Shown here: piece after piece, positions 28,008 through 38,586 of the stretch
How positions within the stretch are numbered: position 1 is the first letter of the stretch
Layout of the letters: the number at the start of each line of letters is the position of its first letter
Assembly: GCF_022808865.1 (NCBI RefSeq)
Contig: NZ_JAKZLB010000001.1
Coordinates: 186,001 to 250,000 of the forward strand
DNA: 64,000 bases
DNA from: Geothrix oryzisoli
GTDB taxonomy: Bacteria > Acidobacteriota > Holophagae > Holophagales > Holophagaceae
Reading direction: 5' to 3'
Translations under genes and position numbers: made by a program
The notes under the pieces: generated by a model
Told to the model about the DNA's origin: nothing
Databases searched by the model: none
The model's input: the letters and a program-made list of their open reading frames with translations, nothing else

Positions 28008-28946
28008 TCATGCCGGAGGCGCGGCTTCCAGAGGCCGCTCGCACCGCAGGCCGTCATGCGGGTTTCCGCGCCAGGATCCCCAGGCGCCACAGGTGCCGGC
28101 GGGATCGGGGCAGCGGGGCCGGAAGGGGCACCCGGCGGGGCGGTCCTGGGGGGCGGGAAGGAAGCCCGATTCCGACGATGGCTGCCGCCGGGCGGCTGTC
28201 AGGAGGCGGGCCGTGTAGGGATGCCGGGGGGCGGAAAGCAGGCGGGCGGCGGGCCCGGCCTCCATGGCCTCGCCACCGTAGAGGACCAGGAGGCGCTCGC
28301 AGGCCCGGGAGGCCAGGGCCAGGTCGTGGGTGATCCACAGGAAACCCAGACCCCGCTGCCGTTGGAGTTCCAGGACCAGGTCCAGGAAGGCCGCCTCGGC
28401 CAGGGGATCCAGGGCCGTCGTGGGCTCGTCCAGCACCAGCAGCTCGGGATCGCAGGCGAGGGCCATGGCGAGGCAGATCCGCTGGCGCTGGCCGCCGCTG
28501 ATCTGGTGGGGAAAGCGGCCGAGGAACGGCCCCCCCGTGGGCAGCTCCAGACGCTCGAGCAGGGGCCCCAGCCGTTCCAGCGCGGCCGAGGGGGACTCCC
28601 CCCGATGGACACCCGGCAGCAGGGTCAAGTGCTGGCCGAGGGACAGCAGAGGGTTCAGGGCCTGGCGGGGGTCCTGGGGCATCCAGGCCATCCGGGCACC
28701 CCGGATGAGGTCCCGGTCGCGTCCGGGCTGGTCCATCGGGACGCCGAAAGCCGTGAACTTTCCCCCCGCCAGCCGCACTCCAGGAGGCAGGACGCCGAAC
28801 AAAGCCTGCACCAGCAGGCTCTTCCCCGAACCACTCTCACCCACCAGGCCCAGGCGCTCTCCCGGGTCCAGGCGGAGGTCCAGGGGACCCAGCAGACGGA
28901 CCCCGTCCACCCGTTCCAGGAGCAGTGCGTCGATGGCCAGGGACAT
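28008..28946 (-). CDS. Oligopeptide/dipeptide-type ABC transporter ATP-binding protein (orphan)
   Basis: The 312-residue ATPase shows Walker [11 protein letters not shown], the ABC signature ISGGQRQR, Walker [13 protein letters not shown] and a switch His (LWITHDL). Its C terminus holds the cysteine-containing [14 protein letters not shown] element specific to the OppD/DppD subfamily. It should energise import of peptides or nickel-like ligands at the inner membrane. No permease, binding protein or second ATPase gene is within the window, so it works with proteins encoded elsewhere or is a relic. Its ATG directly follows the divergent spacer shared with the DUF465 gene. Confidence 0.88.
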   Translation of the reverse strand: MSLAIDALLLERVDGVRLLGPLDLRLDPGERLGLVGESGSGKSLLVQALFGVLPPGVRLAGGKFTAFGVPMDQPGRDRDLIRGARMAWMPQDPRQALNPLLSLGQHLTLLPGVHRGESPSAALERLGPLLERLELPTGGPFLGRFPHQISGGQRQRICLAMALACDPELLVLDEPTTALDPLAEAAFLDLVLELQRQRGLGFLWITHDLALASRACERLLVLYGGEAMEAGPAARLLSAPRHPYTARLLTAARRQPSSESGFLPAPQDRPAGCPFRPRCPDPAGTCGAWGSWRGNPHDGLRCERPLEAAPPA

Positions 28947-29094
28947 GGGCCAAGAATCGCATGGAAGTGATGGAAGTCAACGGGTTCCATGTGAATCCGG
29001 ATTGCCTCTTGACGCCCCTTGGGTGGGCCTTACCCTTGGGCCACCTGATCACCCTGCGGGTTCCGCGGCGGGCCCGCCCAGGCAAGGAGGATTC

Positions 29095-29328
29095 ATGGAT
29101 TTCCTGCGCCCAGATCTCCAGGAGCGCCTAATGAAGGAGCACTTTGAATTCCGCAAGCTCATGGAAGAGCACCGGGCCGCCGACACGCGCCTGTGCGATC
29201 TCCAGAGGAAACCCACCCTCTCCGCCAAGGAATCCCTGGAGGAGGTGGAACTGAAGAAGACCAAACTCCGGGCCAAGGAACGCATCTATCACATCGTGCA
29301 GGAGGCCTCAAAGCACGCCGAACAGTAG
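29095..29328 (+). CDS. Small helical DUF465 (YdcH-like) protein
   Basis: A 77-residue, charged, all-helical protein. The pattern LMKEHFEFRKLMEEHRAADTRL and LKKTKLRAKERIYHIV is typical of DUF465/YdcH, a short antiparallel coiled coil of unknown function. A perfect AAGGAGG precedes the ATG at 29095. A rho-independent terminator with a T-run lies 19 bases behind the stop, so this is probably a single-gene transcript. It is cytoplasmic. Confidence 0.88.
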   Translation: MDFLRPDLQERLMKEHFEFRKLMEEHRAADTRLCDLQRKPTLSAKESLEEVELKKTKLRAKERIYHIVQEASKHAEQ

Positions 29329-29347
29329 GCCCTCCGCACTCGCAGGA

Positions 29348-29381
29348 GAAGCCCCGGGAATCGGCCCGGGGCTTCGTTTTT
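29348..29381 (+). terminator. Rho-independent terminator of the DUF465 gene
   Basis: GAAGCCCCGGG and CCCGGGGCTTC pair over 11 bases around a six-base loop and are followed by G-TTTTT, a classical intrinsic terminator on the plus strand. It is also just behind the hutI stop on the other strand. Confidence 0.88.
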
Positions 29382-29397
29382 GGGGCCGGGGCGGGAA

Positions 29398-30606
29398 CTA
29401 CGCCGGCAGCAACCTCGGCCGGTAGGGCTCGCCCACCCAGTACACGAGCTCGAGCATCTCGTTCACATCCCAGAGCAGCACGTCGGCCTTGGCGCCGGGG
29501 TAGAGGTGGCCGAGGTCCGGGCGGCGCAGGCTGCGGGCGGGGTGCAGGGTGAGCGCGGTGAAGGCCTCCTCGAAGGTCATGCGCAGCTGGAGACAGCCCA
29601 GGCGCAGGATCGTCAGGGGGTCCACGCAGGGGCAGGACCCGGGGTTGAAGTCCGTGGCCAGGGCCACGCGGCAGCCGGCCTCGATCATCCTGCGGGCGGG
29701 TGCCCAGTCCCGCATGCCCAGGAAGAGGGTGGTGCCAGGCAGGAGGACGGGCGTGACATCGGCGGTGGCCATGGCCCGCATGCCCGCCTCGCTGCAGAAC
29801 ATGAGGTGGTCGGCACTGGCGGCGCCCAGCTCGGCGGCCAGCTCGGCCCCGCCGGTCCAGCTGAGTTCGTCCGCATGGACGCGGGGGACCAGGCCCAGGC
29901 GCTTGCCCGCCTCGAAGATGCGGCGGCCCTGGTCGGCGGTGTACACGCCGGTCTCCACGAACACATCGCAGAACCGGGCCACGCCGGGATGGCGGCGCAC
30001 CAGCTCCGGCAGCCAGTCCTCGGCCACGGCACGGGCATTGGCCTCGGCGTCTCCCGCGAACTCAGGGGCGAGGTCGTGGGCCGGGAGCAGCGTCACATCG
30101 AGGCTCCAGCCCCGCTTCTTCAGCTCTGCGTAGGCCGCCGTGAGGCGGGATTCCGCCTCCAGTTCCAGGCCATAGCCGGTCTTGCACTCGAGGTGCACCA
30201 CGCCCCGCTCGCGGAAGGCCTTCAGGCGCTCCTGGCCCGAGGCCACCAGCTCCTCCACCGAGGCGCTCCGGGTGGCGCGCACGGTCTCCCGGATGCCGCC
30301 ACCTTCGGCGGCGATCTGCTGGTAGCTGGCGCCGTGGAGCCTGCGGTTGAACTCACCCGAGCGGTCGCCACCGAAGAGCAGGTGGGTGTGGGGATCCACG
30401 AAGCCGGGGGTGGCCCAGGCCCCAGCCCCGTCCACCCTGGGCGCATCGGTCCAGGTTGCGGGGAGGTCCGCTTCCCGGCCCAGCCAGGTCACCCGGCCAT
30501 TCTCCATGGCCAGGGCCGCCCCGGGGACCCGGTCCACCGCCCAGCTTCGAGCGGGATCGGGGGTCAGCAGGCCCCGGAGGTTCACGAGCACACGGCGATC
30601 CGACAT
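29398..30606 (-). CDS. hutI: Imidazolonepropionase
   Basis: The 402-residue amidohydrolase opens the ring of imidazolone-5-propionate to N-formimino-L-glutamate in histidine degradation. Motifs are the metal pair in FVDPHTHLLFGGDRSGEF, GGGIRETVRATR, HLECKTGYGLE, HADELS, SADHLM and the catalytic Asp in LATDFNPGS. The start at 30606 (MSDRRVLV) fits the family N terminus, although no strong ribosome site precedes it. The frame stays open far upstream, to 32892, but that stretch is antisense to the yfaA-position gene. None of hutH, hutU or hutG is in the window, so the pathway genes are scattered or elsewhere. Confidence 0.93.
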   Translation of the reverse strand: MSDRRVLVNLRGLLTPDPARSWAVDRVPGAALAMENGRVTWLGREADLPATWTDAPRVDGAGAWATPGFVDPHTHLLFGGDRSGEFNRRLHGASYQQIAAEGGGIRETVRATRSASVEELVASGQERLKAFRERGVVHLECKTGYGLELEAESRLTAAYAELKKRGWSLDVTLLPAHDLAPEFAGDAEANARAVAEDWLPELVRRHPGVARFCDVFVETGVYTADQGRRIFEAGKRLGLVPRVHADELSWTGGAELAAELGAASADHLMFCSEAGMRAMATADVTPVLLPGTTLFLGMRDWAPARRMIEAGCRVALATDFNPGSCPCVDPLTILRLGCLQLRMTFEEAFTALTLHPARSLRRPDLGHLYPGAKADVLLWDVNEMLELVYWVGEPYRPRLLPA

Positions 30607-30714
30607 GAAATCAGTCTGCCAGCAAATAATTCCCCCGAGGTCCCTTGCGCCGGCGACCGGGCTTGATAGCATCGCTCGACACCGGAGGTTCCAGTGCGGG
30701 GCAGGGGGCGTGGC

Positions 30715-32886
30715 ATGAGGCGACTCGCGCAGGGTCTGTGTGTGCTGGGGGCGCTCCTGCCCTCCGGAGCGGCGGCCCAGGAGGCCGTGCCGGCCTGGGC
30801 GCGCGAGCGGGCCGGACACTGGTCCACCTACCGCACGGATGGCCGTGGGCAGCGCATCTGGCAGGCCGTGCCCTTCGCCCAGATGACGCCCGCTGAACAG
30901 TGGGATCAGTTCCTGGAGCATCTGAAACAAGGGGGCGAAGCCCGCCGGGTGGCCCTGGCCTTCCTGGGTCAACGGACCGCATCGGTCTGGGCCGAAGAAG
31001 GCCTGAAGACCGGGGATCCGGAGGTGGCGCTCGCCCTCTATCGGATCGGCTACCGGCGTCCGGGCGCCGACCCCTTCGCGTACCTGGGTGCTCCGGACCG
31101 CGTGGAGCGTCCCTGGACTCATGGCCTGGGGCTCCACCTGGACAAAGCGGGCTGGCGGTTCCAATGGATTCCCAGCCCGGCCCTGTTCACGCAATCTGGG
31201 ACGGCGGCCCTTCCGAAGGGCCTGGCCCAGGCCGCGCAGCCGGGCGTGCTCATCCACCTGAAGCGCCTGCGACCCGACCTCGAGCGGCTCGTCTCCCTCG
31301 GCGGAGGGCAGGGGGCGGCCCAGGCCGGCCCTGCCGGCGGCATCCTCCCGGCGCTGGCCCAGGGCAGCCGCGTGGGCTTCGCGGTGCGGCACCTGGAGCC
31401 ATGGCTGAAGCAGGCCTCTCCGGCCCTGGAACCCCTGGCGAACCGCGAGGCCTGGGTGCTGCACTACGGGCCCGCGCGGGAGGGCGCGGAAGGGATCCAG
31501 GGAACCCTGGTGTTCGTTCCAGGTGATCTGCCGGCGCGGACGCAGCTGATGATGGCCCTGCTCAAGTTGAACCCCCTGAGCGCGGGGGCCCGCTCCCGCG
31601 TGGTGAAGTGGACCGGCCCCGGGGCTTCCACGGAAGTCCAGCAGCTGCGTGGATCCGGTGGGGTCTTCCACTTGATCCAGATGGCCGAGGGCACCTGGAT
31701 CAGCGATCGCGAGGCCCCACTGCGCGCGCTGTTGTTCCCGGGTCCCTTTCCCACCCTGGGCGAGCGCCCGGAGTGGGCCCGGGTGGCCTTGTCGGCCATG
31801 GGGTCGGAGACCGAGTTGTCCTTCTGGCTGGCCCCGCGCATCGGTGCGGACGCAGCGTTCGAGATCCAGGCCCTCCGCCGCCGGCAGGTGAACGCGCAGC
31901 AGGGCACCTGGCCCAATCCCTTCGTGGCCAAGGCCGCCCCGCGTACCGGGGCCCTGGCCGTGGCGCTCGGGGCGGGGCCCACCGAGAAGCTCGTGGAGGC
32001 CCTGTTGCGCGTGGACCATCCCCGCGACCTTCCGGTGCCTCAGATGCCCCAGTTCGCAGACGGCGGGCGGGCGCTCAGCCCCGCGCAGATGACGGAGTAC
32101 AAGGCCGCCGTGGCCCGCGGGGAAGAGCAGCTCCGCCAGCGCAACCTGCTCCGCCAGGACGCGGCGGCGCTGCAGGCCTGTCTGGACCTCCGCGGCGCCG
32201 CTCTGTTCTGGAACGGCTGGGTCACGGCGCCGCCGCTGAATCCTGCCGAGAAGGCGGCCCTGACGGAACTGGCCCGGCTCCGGCGCGAGGATCCATGGCG
32301 GGCCATGCGGACTCAGCAGGAGGGGAAGGTGGCGGCCTTCGGCGGGTTCGGTGAGCCCGGCATGGTCCCGAGCCTGGCCCTGGCCCTCCCCCTGCAGCCT
32401 GCCCGGCGGATCCAGGCGGAGAACCTGCTGAAGAAGGTCCTGCCGCGCCTCTTCCAGGGGCAGAACCAGAAGCAGGCCCTCGGCGCCGCCGAGGTGCACC
32501 GCATTCTCACCGCCCAGGCGTTCCGGCCCGCCTGGATCGTGGTGGCCGACACCCTGGTGCTGGGCACGGACGAGGCCGCCGTGAAGGCTGTGGCCGCGGG
32601 GCTCCTGGGCCAGGCCCCGACCTTGGCCGACAGCGACTCCCGCGCCTGGGCGCGCATGGAGGTGGATGGGGCTCGGGCTTCTTCCGAACTGGAGAACCTG
32701 CTGCTGGCCTTCCTCCGCAGCCGCACAGGCAGCGGCTGGTGGATCGGCGAATCGGCCTCCCAGGATGAGGCGGCCGCGGAGCTGGCGGGGAGCCTGGGCC
32801 CCTTCCTCGGCGTCCTCAAGGGCCTGGGGCCCGTGCGCCTGGAGTGGAACTGGACCGCAGGCGGCCTGGAGGGGCGGCCCCGATGA
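30715..32886 (+). CDS. Large exported protein at the yfaA position of an alpha-2-macroglobulin operon
   Basis: The 723-residue protein has a signal peptide ([16 protein letters not shown]) and no recognisable catalytic motif. It is a long alpha/beta sequence with repeated short elements such as [42 protein letters not shown] and [23 protein letters not shown]. In that respect it resembles large periplasmic proteins such as DUF2138/YfaA or DUF3352. My only strong argument for YfaA equivalence is position: it is first in an operon followed by DUF1175 and a macroglobulin, as in E. coli. AGGGGGC lies ahead of the ATG at 30715. Its stop overlaps the next start (ATGA). Confidence 0.7.
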   Translation: MRRLAQGLCVLGALLPSGAAAQEAVPAWARERAGHWSTYRTDGRGQRIWQAVPFAQMTPAEQWDQFLEHLKQGGEARRVALAFLGQRTASVWAEEGLKTGDPEVALALYRIGYRRPGADPFAYLGAPDRVERPWTHGLGLHLDKAGWRFQWIPSPALFTQSGTAALPKGLAQAAQPGVLIHLKRLRPDLERLVSLGGGQGAAQAGPAGGILPALAQGSRVGFAVRHLEPWLKQASPALEPLANREAWVLHYGPAREGAEGIQGTLVFVPGDLPARTQLMMALLKLNPLSAGARSRVVKWTGPGASTEVQQLRGSGGVFHLIQMAEGTWISDREAPLRALLFPGPFPTLGERPEWARVALSAMGSETELSFWLAPRIGADAAFEIQALRRRQVNAQQGTWPNPFVAKAAPRTGALAVALGAGPTEKLVEALLRVDHPRDLPVPQMPQFADGGRALSPAQMTEYKAAVARGEEQLRQRNLLRQDAAALQACLDLRGAALFWNGWVTAPPLNPAEKAALTELARLRREDPWRAMRTQQEGKVAAFGGFGEPGMVPSLALALPLQPARRIQAENLLKKVLPRLFQGQNQKQALGAAEVHRILTAQAFRPAWIVVADTLVLGTDEAAVKAVAAGLLGQAPTLADSDSRAWARMEVDGARASSELENLLLAFLRSRTGSGWWIGESASQDEAAAELAGSLGPFLGVLKGLGPVRLEWNWTAGGLEGRPR

Positions 32887-33827
32887 ATCCACGCCTCCTG
32901 TTGGCCGCGGGCGCCGTGCTGGCCGCCGCGATCGCGCTGGTGCCGGTCCGGCACCGGGCGACCCTGGAGGCCGACCCCGCCAACCCCGTGGTCCGCCTCC
33001 GGGTGGAAAGTCGCTCGCTCCTGGGCCTGCGTCGGTCGGGCTGGGGCGTGAGCGTCCGCGGGGTGCAGGCCTGGCGCGGGCCCGGAGGGTTCTTCCTGGT
33101 GGCCGAGGCGCCCGTCGTGGCGGAGGTCACGGCCTGGCCTGGCTTCCGACAGTCACTGTCCATTTCAGCCTCCGGCGCCCGGCTCCAGGGCGGCCTTCCG
33201 GATGAAGGCGACCGTGAGGCCTTCCGCAGCTGGTTCGTGGCGCTGCTCGAGCAGCAGGTGGAGGCGCCCAGCCCCGCCTGGGAGCCCGCCCAACGGGACT
33301 GCGCGGGTCTGCTCCGCTTCGCCTTCCGCGAGGCCCTCGCCCCGCACACGGCCGAGTGGCGGAGCCGCGTCGCCTTCAACGAAGGTGCCCCGGGCCAGGA
33401 TCCCTCCCCCGCGCTCGGTGCCGCCTGGCGGCAGGGGTTCCCCACACCGGATGGGCCGCGCCCCTTCGCCAAGGGTGCCTTCCTCCGGCGTCTCGCCTGT
33501 GTGCCCCTGGGGCGCGATACGGCCTTGGCCCGCCCCGGGGACCTGGTGTTCTTCGCCCGCGGCGGAGCCCGCACCCAGCCCGACCACGCCATGGCCTTCG
33601 TGAGGCCGGATGTGGACGGCGCCCCCATGCTGCTCTACCACACAGGACCCGAGGGCAGCGGCACCGCCCAGAAGCCCGGCGAGGTCCGCCGCGTCCGGCT
33701 GGATGATCTGCTGCACCACCCCGATCCCGACTTCCGACCCGTACCCGAAAATCCCTCGTTCCTGGGCCTCTTCCGCTGGCGCTTGCTGGCGGGCGGAGCC
33801 TCCGAGCCATTCCTTCCCAGGTCCTGA
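32883..33827 (+). CDS. DUF1175 family (YfaT-like) protein
   Basis: The 314-residue product has an N-terminal hydrophobic anchor ([18 protein letters not shown]) and a domain with [16 protein letters not shown] near residue 140, DLVFFARGG and [10 protein letters not shown]. This matches the DUF1175/YfaT type. The Cys-containing DCAGL...REA segment followed by a conserved His (DHAM) looks like an NlpC/P60-type Cys-His arrangement, suggesting a papain-like fold, though this is inference. The ATG overlaps the previous stop by four bases, and its own stop lies one base before the macroglobulin ATG, so it is tightly coupled to both. Confidence 0.82.
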   Translation: MNPRLLLAAGAVLAAAIALVPVRHRATLEADPANPVVRLRVESRSLLGLRRSGWGVSVRGVQAWRGPGGFFLVAEAPVVAEVTAWPGFRQSLSISASGARLQGGLPDEGDREAFRSWFVALLEQQVEAPSPAWEPAQRDCAGLLRFAFREALAPHTAEWRSRVAFNEGAPGQDPSPALGAAWRQGFPTPDGPRPFAKGAFLRRLACVPLGRDTALARPGDLVFFARGGARTQPDHAMAFVRPDVDGAPMLLYHTGPEGSGTAQKPGEVRRVRLDDLLHHPDPDFRPVPENPSFLGLFRWRLLAGGASEPFLPRS

Positions 33828-33828
33828 C

Positions 33829-36800
33829 ATGCGCTGGTTCCGACCGATCCTCACCCTGTTGCTGCCGGCGCTCCTGCTGCTGCCGACCGCCGGTACGGCC
33901 CAGAAGCGGGCCACCGAAGCCCCCTGGCGCGAGGGTGGCTGGACCGGCGCCTTCGCCACCCTGCGGCCGACCCTCCCGGGGAAGCCGGGCCAGCTGGAGG
34001 CCGCCGGTCCCATCCCGGCTGAAGCCCGCATCCGGATCTACCGGGTGGAAGATCCCGAAACCTTCCTGAAGAAGGTCCTGACCGACCGCAACCAGGCCGC
34101 GGCGGCGGGGGGCCGCGGGGTCTCGGATCCCCTCGACCTGCTGCGAGAAGCGGTCCTGTGGGGCGGACGCCGCGCCTTCGTCACCGTGCATCGCACCGCC
34201 ACCCGGACCCTGCGGGATGTGGCCAAGCAGACGGACCGGCTGCACTCCGCCCGTACCAGCCCGGACCGGGTCCGCGAAGGCTCGGCCCTGCCCATCGAAG
34301 GACAGCCGGGCATCACCTTCGTCACCGAGATCATCCCCAGGGTCAGCGAGGACATCGCCGGGAAGAAGGGACATGAGGACGATGAATCCGGTGATGACGG
34401 TTTCACCAGCCGCGTGCAGCTGCCGGCCCAGCCCACGGGCCTCTACCTGGTGGAGATCCTGCGGGGCAGCGAGGCGGCCTACGTGCCCTGGATGGTGACC
34501 GATCTGGCGCTGCTGTCGGAACAGGACGGCCTGCGGATCCGCGTGCAGGCGGTGGATGGGCGCGATGGCGCGCCGAAGGCCGGCGTGTCCGGCCAGCTCC
34601 TCGAAGGGGCCAAAGTCCAGCCGCTGACCTTCGATGGCGGCGGCAGGGCCGAGGCCACGGTCACGCCAGGCGTGCGCCGGCTGGTTCTGGCCCGCAGCGG
34701 AGGGAGCTTCGCCCTTCTCGCCAGTGAAGGCCAGAGCGCCGCCGCCGTGCGCCAACGCCTCTATGCGTTCACGGAGCGGCCGCTCTACCGTCCGGGCCAG
34801 GAGGTCTTCGCCAAGGCCATCCTCCGCCGCGTGGACGAGGGGGAGAACCGCGTGGTGAATGGGGCCGCGAGCCTGCCCTTCACGGTGCTCGACCCCGAGG
34901 ACACGAAGGTGACGGAAGGCCAGGCGAAGCTGCTGAACGCCGAAACCGGCACCTACGCCGCCCAGTTCATCCTGCCGGGCGCGGGACGCCTGGGCCTCTA
35001 CCGCCTGGTGTTCCAGGGGCCCCAGGGACCCGGCCAGGCCGAGTTCAAGGTGGAGCAGTTCGTGAAGCCCGCCTTCGAGGTGAAGGTGACATCCGAAAAG
35101 AGCAAGGTGGGCCTGGGCGACGCGCTGACCTTCCATGCGAATGCCCGCTACTTCTATGGCGCGGCGGTGCGCGGCGCCAAGGCGGACTGGTTCCTCTACA
35201 AGGTGGTGCCGCCCAAGGCCCGCTGGATCTGGGATGAGGAGGATGCCGGTCCGGCCCCGGAGTTGATGGAAAGCGGCCAGCTGGAGCTCGACGATGACGG
35301 TCAGGCGGATCTGCCCACCTTCAAGGCAGAAAGCGACGGACTCTGGCGCATGGTCGTGAAAGTGGCCGACGCCTCGGGTCAGCGCAACAGCGGCCAGGCT
35401 CAGGTGCGGGCGGCCGCCGGCGACCTGGTGCTGATGATCGCCGCGGACCGCCAGGTGGCCCTGCCGGGGAAACCCTTCCAGGTGACGGCGCGGGCCCTCG
35501 ATTTGGACGGCAAAGAGGTGTCGGGAGTGCCCATCATCTTGCGGGCCGCGCGCATCGTGGCCCAGAAGGACAGCGCCTACTGGTGGTCGCGACCCACGGC
35601 CCTGAAACCCGGCGAGACCATCGCCTCCGCCCGGGGCCCCCAGGCCATGCTGAGCATCCCCGAGGGTGGTGCCTTCCTGCTGGTGGCCGAGGCCCGGGAT
35701 TCCAAGGGTCGGCCCGTGACCGCCCAGCGCCAGATCACCGTGGCGGCGGAAGGCACGCCGCTGCCCGCCGTGCCCGACCTCCGCGCCGCCGCCGACAAGC
35801 CCGAATACCAGCCCGGCGATACGGCCCGCATCCTCGTGCAGCTGCCGCGGCCCAGGCTGACCCTGCACTGGGCGCTGGAGCACGAAGGCCTTGGGCAGCA
35901 GCAGAGCCGCGCCGTGCAGGGCACCACGGCCCTGATCGAAGTCCCCGTCACCGCGGCCATGCAGCCCAATGTCTGGGCCGTCTTCGAGATCGTGAGCGAG
36001 GGCCGCCGCCAGATGGCGGAAGTGCCCCTCCGGGTTCCGAAGCGCGACCGCCGCCTCCAGGTGGCCGTCACCACCGAGAAGGAACGCTACCAGCCGGGCC
36101 AGCCCATGAAGGTCTCCGTGGAGGTGAAGGATGCCTCCGGAAGGCCCTCCGCCGCGGACCTCAGCGTGGGCGTGGTGGATGAGGCCATCTACGCCCTGAG
36201 CCAGGAACTGCATCCCGACCCGGTGCGCTTCTTCCATCCCACGCGCCGCCACGGCGTGCTGCGCTCCGGCTCCACGGACTGGAACTTCCACGATCTGCTG
36301 CGCCGGCAGCGCCCTGTGTGGAGCCTCAAGCAGACGAAACGCGGCGACTTCAAGGCCGATGACGACGACAAGGTGCGCCAGAACTTCAAGGACACGGCCC
36401 ACTGGGTGCCCTTCGTGGCTGCGGGCCGCGACGGGAAGGCCAGCGTGGACCTGGTGCTGCCGGACAACCTCACCGCCTGGCGGGCCACGGCCACGGCAAT
36501 CACCGCCGATACCAAGGTGGGTGTGGGCCGGGCCTCGAAGCCAGCCTCGAAGCCCCTGCAGGTGGCCCTCACCCTGCCGCGCACGCTGAGCGTGGGCGAG
36601 GAGGCCCGGGCCATCGCCCTGGTGCGCAACCTCTCCGGTCAGCCCATCCAGGGGAAGATCCGGCTGGAGGTGCAGAACGGCCGCTTCTCCGGGACGCCCG
36701 ATGGCACCTTCACCCTCCAGGACCAGGGCGAGTACCGCTTCGCCCTGCCCCTGTTCTCCGACAAGACCGGCCCGCTCACGGTGACGGCCCGGGTGGAAGG

Positions 36801-38586
36801 CGGCGGGCTGAAGGATGCCGAACGGCAGAAGGTCGTCGTCCAGGACCAGCTCGTCCCGGCCTCGATGTCCGGTTCCCTGCTGATGGAAGGAGGCTCCCAG
36901 ACCCTCACCATCCCGACCCCGCCGGGCGCCAAGGGCGAGGCGACGCTGGTGCTCACGCCCGTGGGCAACCTGGAGCACCTGGCCGCGCCCTCGCTGCCCT
37001 ACCTCATCGGCTATCCCTACGGCTGTGTGGAGCAGACGCTCTCGAGCTTCGTGCCCAACCTGCTGGTGGCCGACCTCGTGAAGCAGGGCGCCATGCCGGA
37101 CCTGGACTGGAAGCAGCTCACGAACCTGGACCGCAACATCCGCGATGGCGTGTTCAAGGTCTACGGCTATCAGCTGCCCAATGGCGGCTGGGGCTGGTAT
37201 GCGCCCAAGGACTTCGGCCTGGACGCCAACCCCCACACGACGGGCTACGCCATCCAGAGCTTCGCCACCATGGCGCGCCTGGGCTATGCCGTGGATGAAG
37301 GGGTCTACCGCCGCGGCCGCATGGCGGCCCTGAACCTCTTCCAGCAGGTGGCCCGGCAGGCGGATCAGGCTGGATCTGCACCCAAGGCCCGGGCCGACCA
37401 CGGGCGCGCCACGGAACCCGCCGCGGATGCCGCCTTCCTGCTGGTGTCCCTGGCCCAGACTGGCGAACCCCTCGCGGGCCTGCTGGACAGCGCCGCGGAC
37501 AAGGTGCTGCGCGGACAGTGGCCCGGTGACCACGTGCTGGCCATGGTGGCGCTGGCCGCCGCCCAGGCGAAGCACCCGCGGACGGCCGCGCTGATCGAGC
37601 GCCTGGAGCAGCGCGCCGTGGTGAAGGGCGGCCTGGCCCGCTGGGAGGGCCGCCGGGAGTTCTGGTGGAGCTATGCCTCGGGTGATGTGGTGCCCACGGT
37701 GATGGCGCTGAAGGCTCTGTGCCTGGCGCGTCCCCAGTCGCCGCTGATCCGCCAGGGCGAGACCTTCCTGGCCTCGGAATACCGCGGCTACGGCTGGTAC
37801 TCCACCTGGAGCACGGGCCAGATCGTGGATCTGCTGCCCTACCTGATGAAGGTCCGCAAGCTGGACTGGGGGCCGCTCGCCATCCAGGCGGCCGTGCAGG
37901 GTGGCCCCACCTGGGACTTCAAGGAACGGCCCCAGCCCCGCCGGTGGAACGCCCGTGAGTCCCGCCCGGGCAGCTACGCCATGGCGGAGCCGAAGCCCGT
38001 CACCCTCACCGCCAGCGGCAAGGGCCTGCTGGTGTGGACCTATGCCTACCAGGTGCCCGGCAGTGCCGCGGCCATCCCCAAGGGCGACGCCTCCTCGGCT
38101 CTGCGGCTGTCCGTGACCCGCAGCCTCTGGCGGCTGAAGACGCCGCAGGAAACCGGCAATGCCCGCCAAGGTTGGATCCGCCAGCGCTGGACGGGGACCC
38201 TGAACGCAGGCGAGGAGGCCTGGATGGAGGTGTCCTTCCGCACGGACCGGGACGCGGACTACGTGATGCTGGAGGTGCCCGTCCCCGGTGGCCTCAATCC
38301 CACAGTGAAGCTGGAGGGCTTCGTCCTCGAAGGGAAGTCCTTCACGGACGAGGGGGCCACCGAAACCTGGACGAAGCCCCGCATCGAGGTTCACGCAGAC
38401 AAAGTGACCTTCCTGTTCCCCCGGACCTGGAGCTGGGACACCCACACGGTGCGGATCCTCCTGCGGGCGGGTATGGCGGGCAGCTACCGGCTGCGGCCGG
38501 CCAAGCTGAGCCTCATGTCGGACGAAGGGCAGTGGGCCACCTGTGATGGCGCGGGCCTGAAGGTCCTGGATGGAGGTGCGCGATGA
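33829..38586 (+). CDS. Bacterial alpha-2-macroglobulin (YfaS-like) with intact thioester
   Basis: The 1585-residue exported protein (signal LLLPALLLLPTAGTAQ, no lipobox) has the macroglobulin series of beta-domains: a YRPGQEVFAKAILRR segment, an extended MG region, VSVEVKDASGRPSAADLSVGVVDEAIYAL, and the LPDNLTAWRATATAIT motif. It then carries the thioester GCVEQ (C1066, Q1069) in PYGCVEQTLSSFVPN, followed by the alpha-helical thioester domain and a C-terminal receptor-like domain. In this family a protease cleaves the bait region, the Cys-Gln thioester is exposed and the attacker is trapped covalently. Length and order match E. coli YfaS (about 1530 residues). Being soluble or loosely attached, it probably patrols the periplasm. 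Overlaps with both neighbours indicate co-production. Confidence 0.93.
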   Translation: MRWFRPILTLLLPALLLLPTAGTAQKRATEAPWREGGWTGAFATLRPTLPGKPGQLEAAGPIPAEARIRIYRVEDPETFLKKVLTDRNQAAAAGGRGVSDPLDLLREAVLWGGRRAFVTVHRTATRTLRDVAKQTDRLHSARTSPDRVREGSALPIEGQPGITFVTEIIPRVSEDIAGKKGHEDDESGDDGFTSRVQLPAQPTGLYLVEILRGSEAAYVPWMVTDLALLSEQDGLRIRVQAVDGRDGAPKAGVSGQLLEGAKVQPLTFDGGGRAEATVTPGVRRLVLARSGGSFALLASEGQSAAAVRQRLYAFTERPLYRPGQEVFAKAILRRVDEGENRVVNGAASLPFTVLDPEDTKVTEGQAKLLNAETGTYAAQFILPGAGRLGLYRLVFQGPQGPGQAEFKVEQFVKPAFEVKVTSEKSKVGLGDALTFHANARYFYGAAVRGAKADWFLYKVVPPKARWIWDEEDAGPAPELMESGQLELDDDGQADLPTFKAESDGLWRMVVKVADASGQRNSGQAQVRAAAGDLVLMIAADRQVALPGKPFQVTARALDLDGKEVSGVPIILRAARIVAQKDSAYWWSRPTALKPGETIASARGPQAMLSIPEGGAFLLVAEARDSKGRPVTAQRQITVAAEGTPLPAVPDLRAAADKPEYQPGDTARILVQLPRPRLTLHWALEHEGLGQQQSRAVQGTTALIEVPVTAAMQPNVWAVFEIVSEGRRQMAEVPLRVPKRDRRLQVAVTTEKERYQPGQPMKVSVEVKDASGRPSAADLSVGVVDEAIYALSQELHPDPVRFFHPTRRHGVLRSGSTDWNFHDLLRRQRPVWSLKQTKRGDFKADDDDKVRQNFKDTAHWVPFVAAGRDGKASVDLVLPDNLTAWRATATAITADTKVGVGRASKPASKPLQVALTLPRTLSVGEEARAIALVRNLSGQPIQGKIRLEVQNGRFSGTPDGTFTLQDQGEYRFALPLFSDKTGPLTVTARVEGGGLKDAERQKVVVQDQLVPASMSGSLLMEGGSQTLTIPTPPGAKGEATLVLTPVGNLEHLAAPSLPYLIGYPYGCVEQTLSSFVPNLLVADLVKQGAMPDLDWKQLTNLDRNIRDGVFKVYGYQLPNGGWGWYAPKDFGLDANPHTTGYAIQSFATMARLGYAVDEGVYRRGRMAALNLFQQVARQADQAGSAPKARADHGRATEPAADAAFLLVSLAQTGEPLAGLLDSAADKVLRGQWPGDHVLAMVALAAAQAKHPRTAALIERLEQRAVVKGGLARWEGRREFWWSYASGDVVPTVMALKALCLARPQSPLIRQGETFLASEYRGYGWYSTWSTGQIVDLLPYLMKVRKLDWGPLAIQAAVQGGPTWDFKERPQPRRWNARESRPGSYAMAEPKPVTLTASGKGLLVWTYAYQVPGSAAAIPKGDASSALRLSVTRSLWRLKTPQETGNARQGWIRQRWTGTLNAGEEAWMEVSFRTDRDADYVMLEVPVPGGLNPTVKLEGFVLEGKSFTDEGATETWTKPRIEVHADKVTFLFPRTWSWDTHTVRILLRAGMAGSYRLRPAKLSLMSDEGQWATCDGAGLKVLDGGAR

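Noticed and set aside
30607-32892. Continuous open frame upstream of hutI on the minus strand, suggesting a giant fused protein
   Set aside because: The extension is antisense to the signal-peptide-bearing first gene of the macroglobulin operon and has no domain similarity. Imidazolonepropionase is complete from the ATG at 30606.
33376-38445. 1689-codon minus-strand open frame opposite the macroglobulin gene
   Set aside because: A shadow frame: low-complexity Gly/His/Arg/Leu sequence without a signal or motif, whereas the plus strand encodes a full YfaS-type protein.
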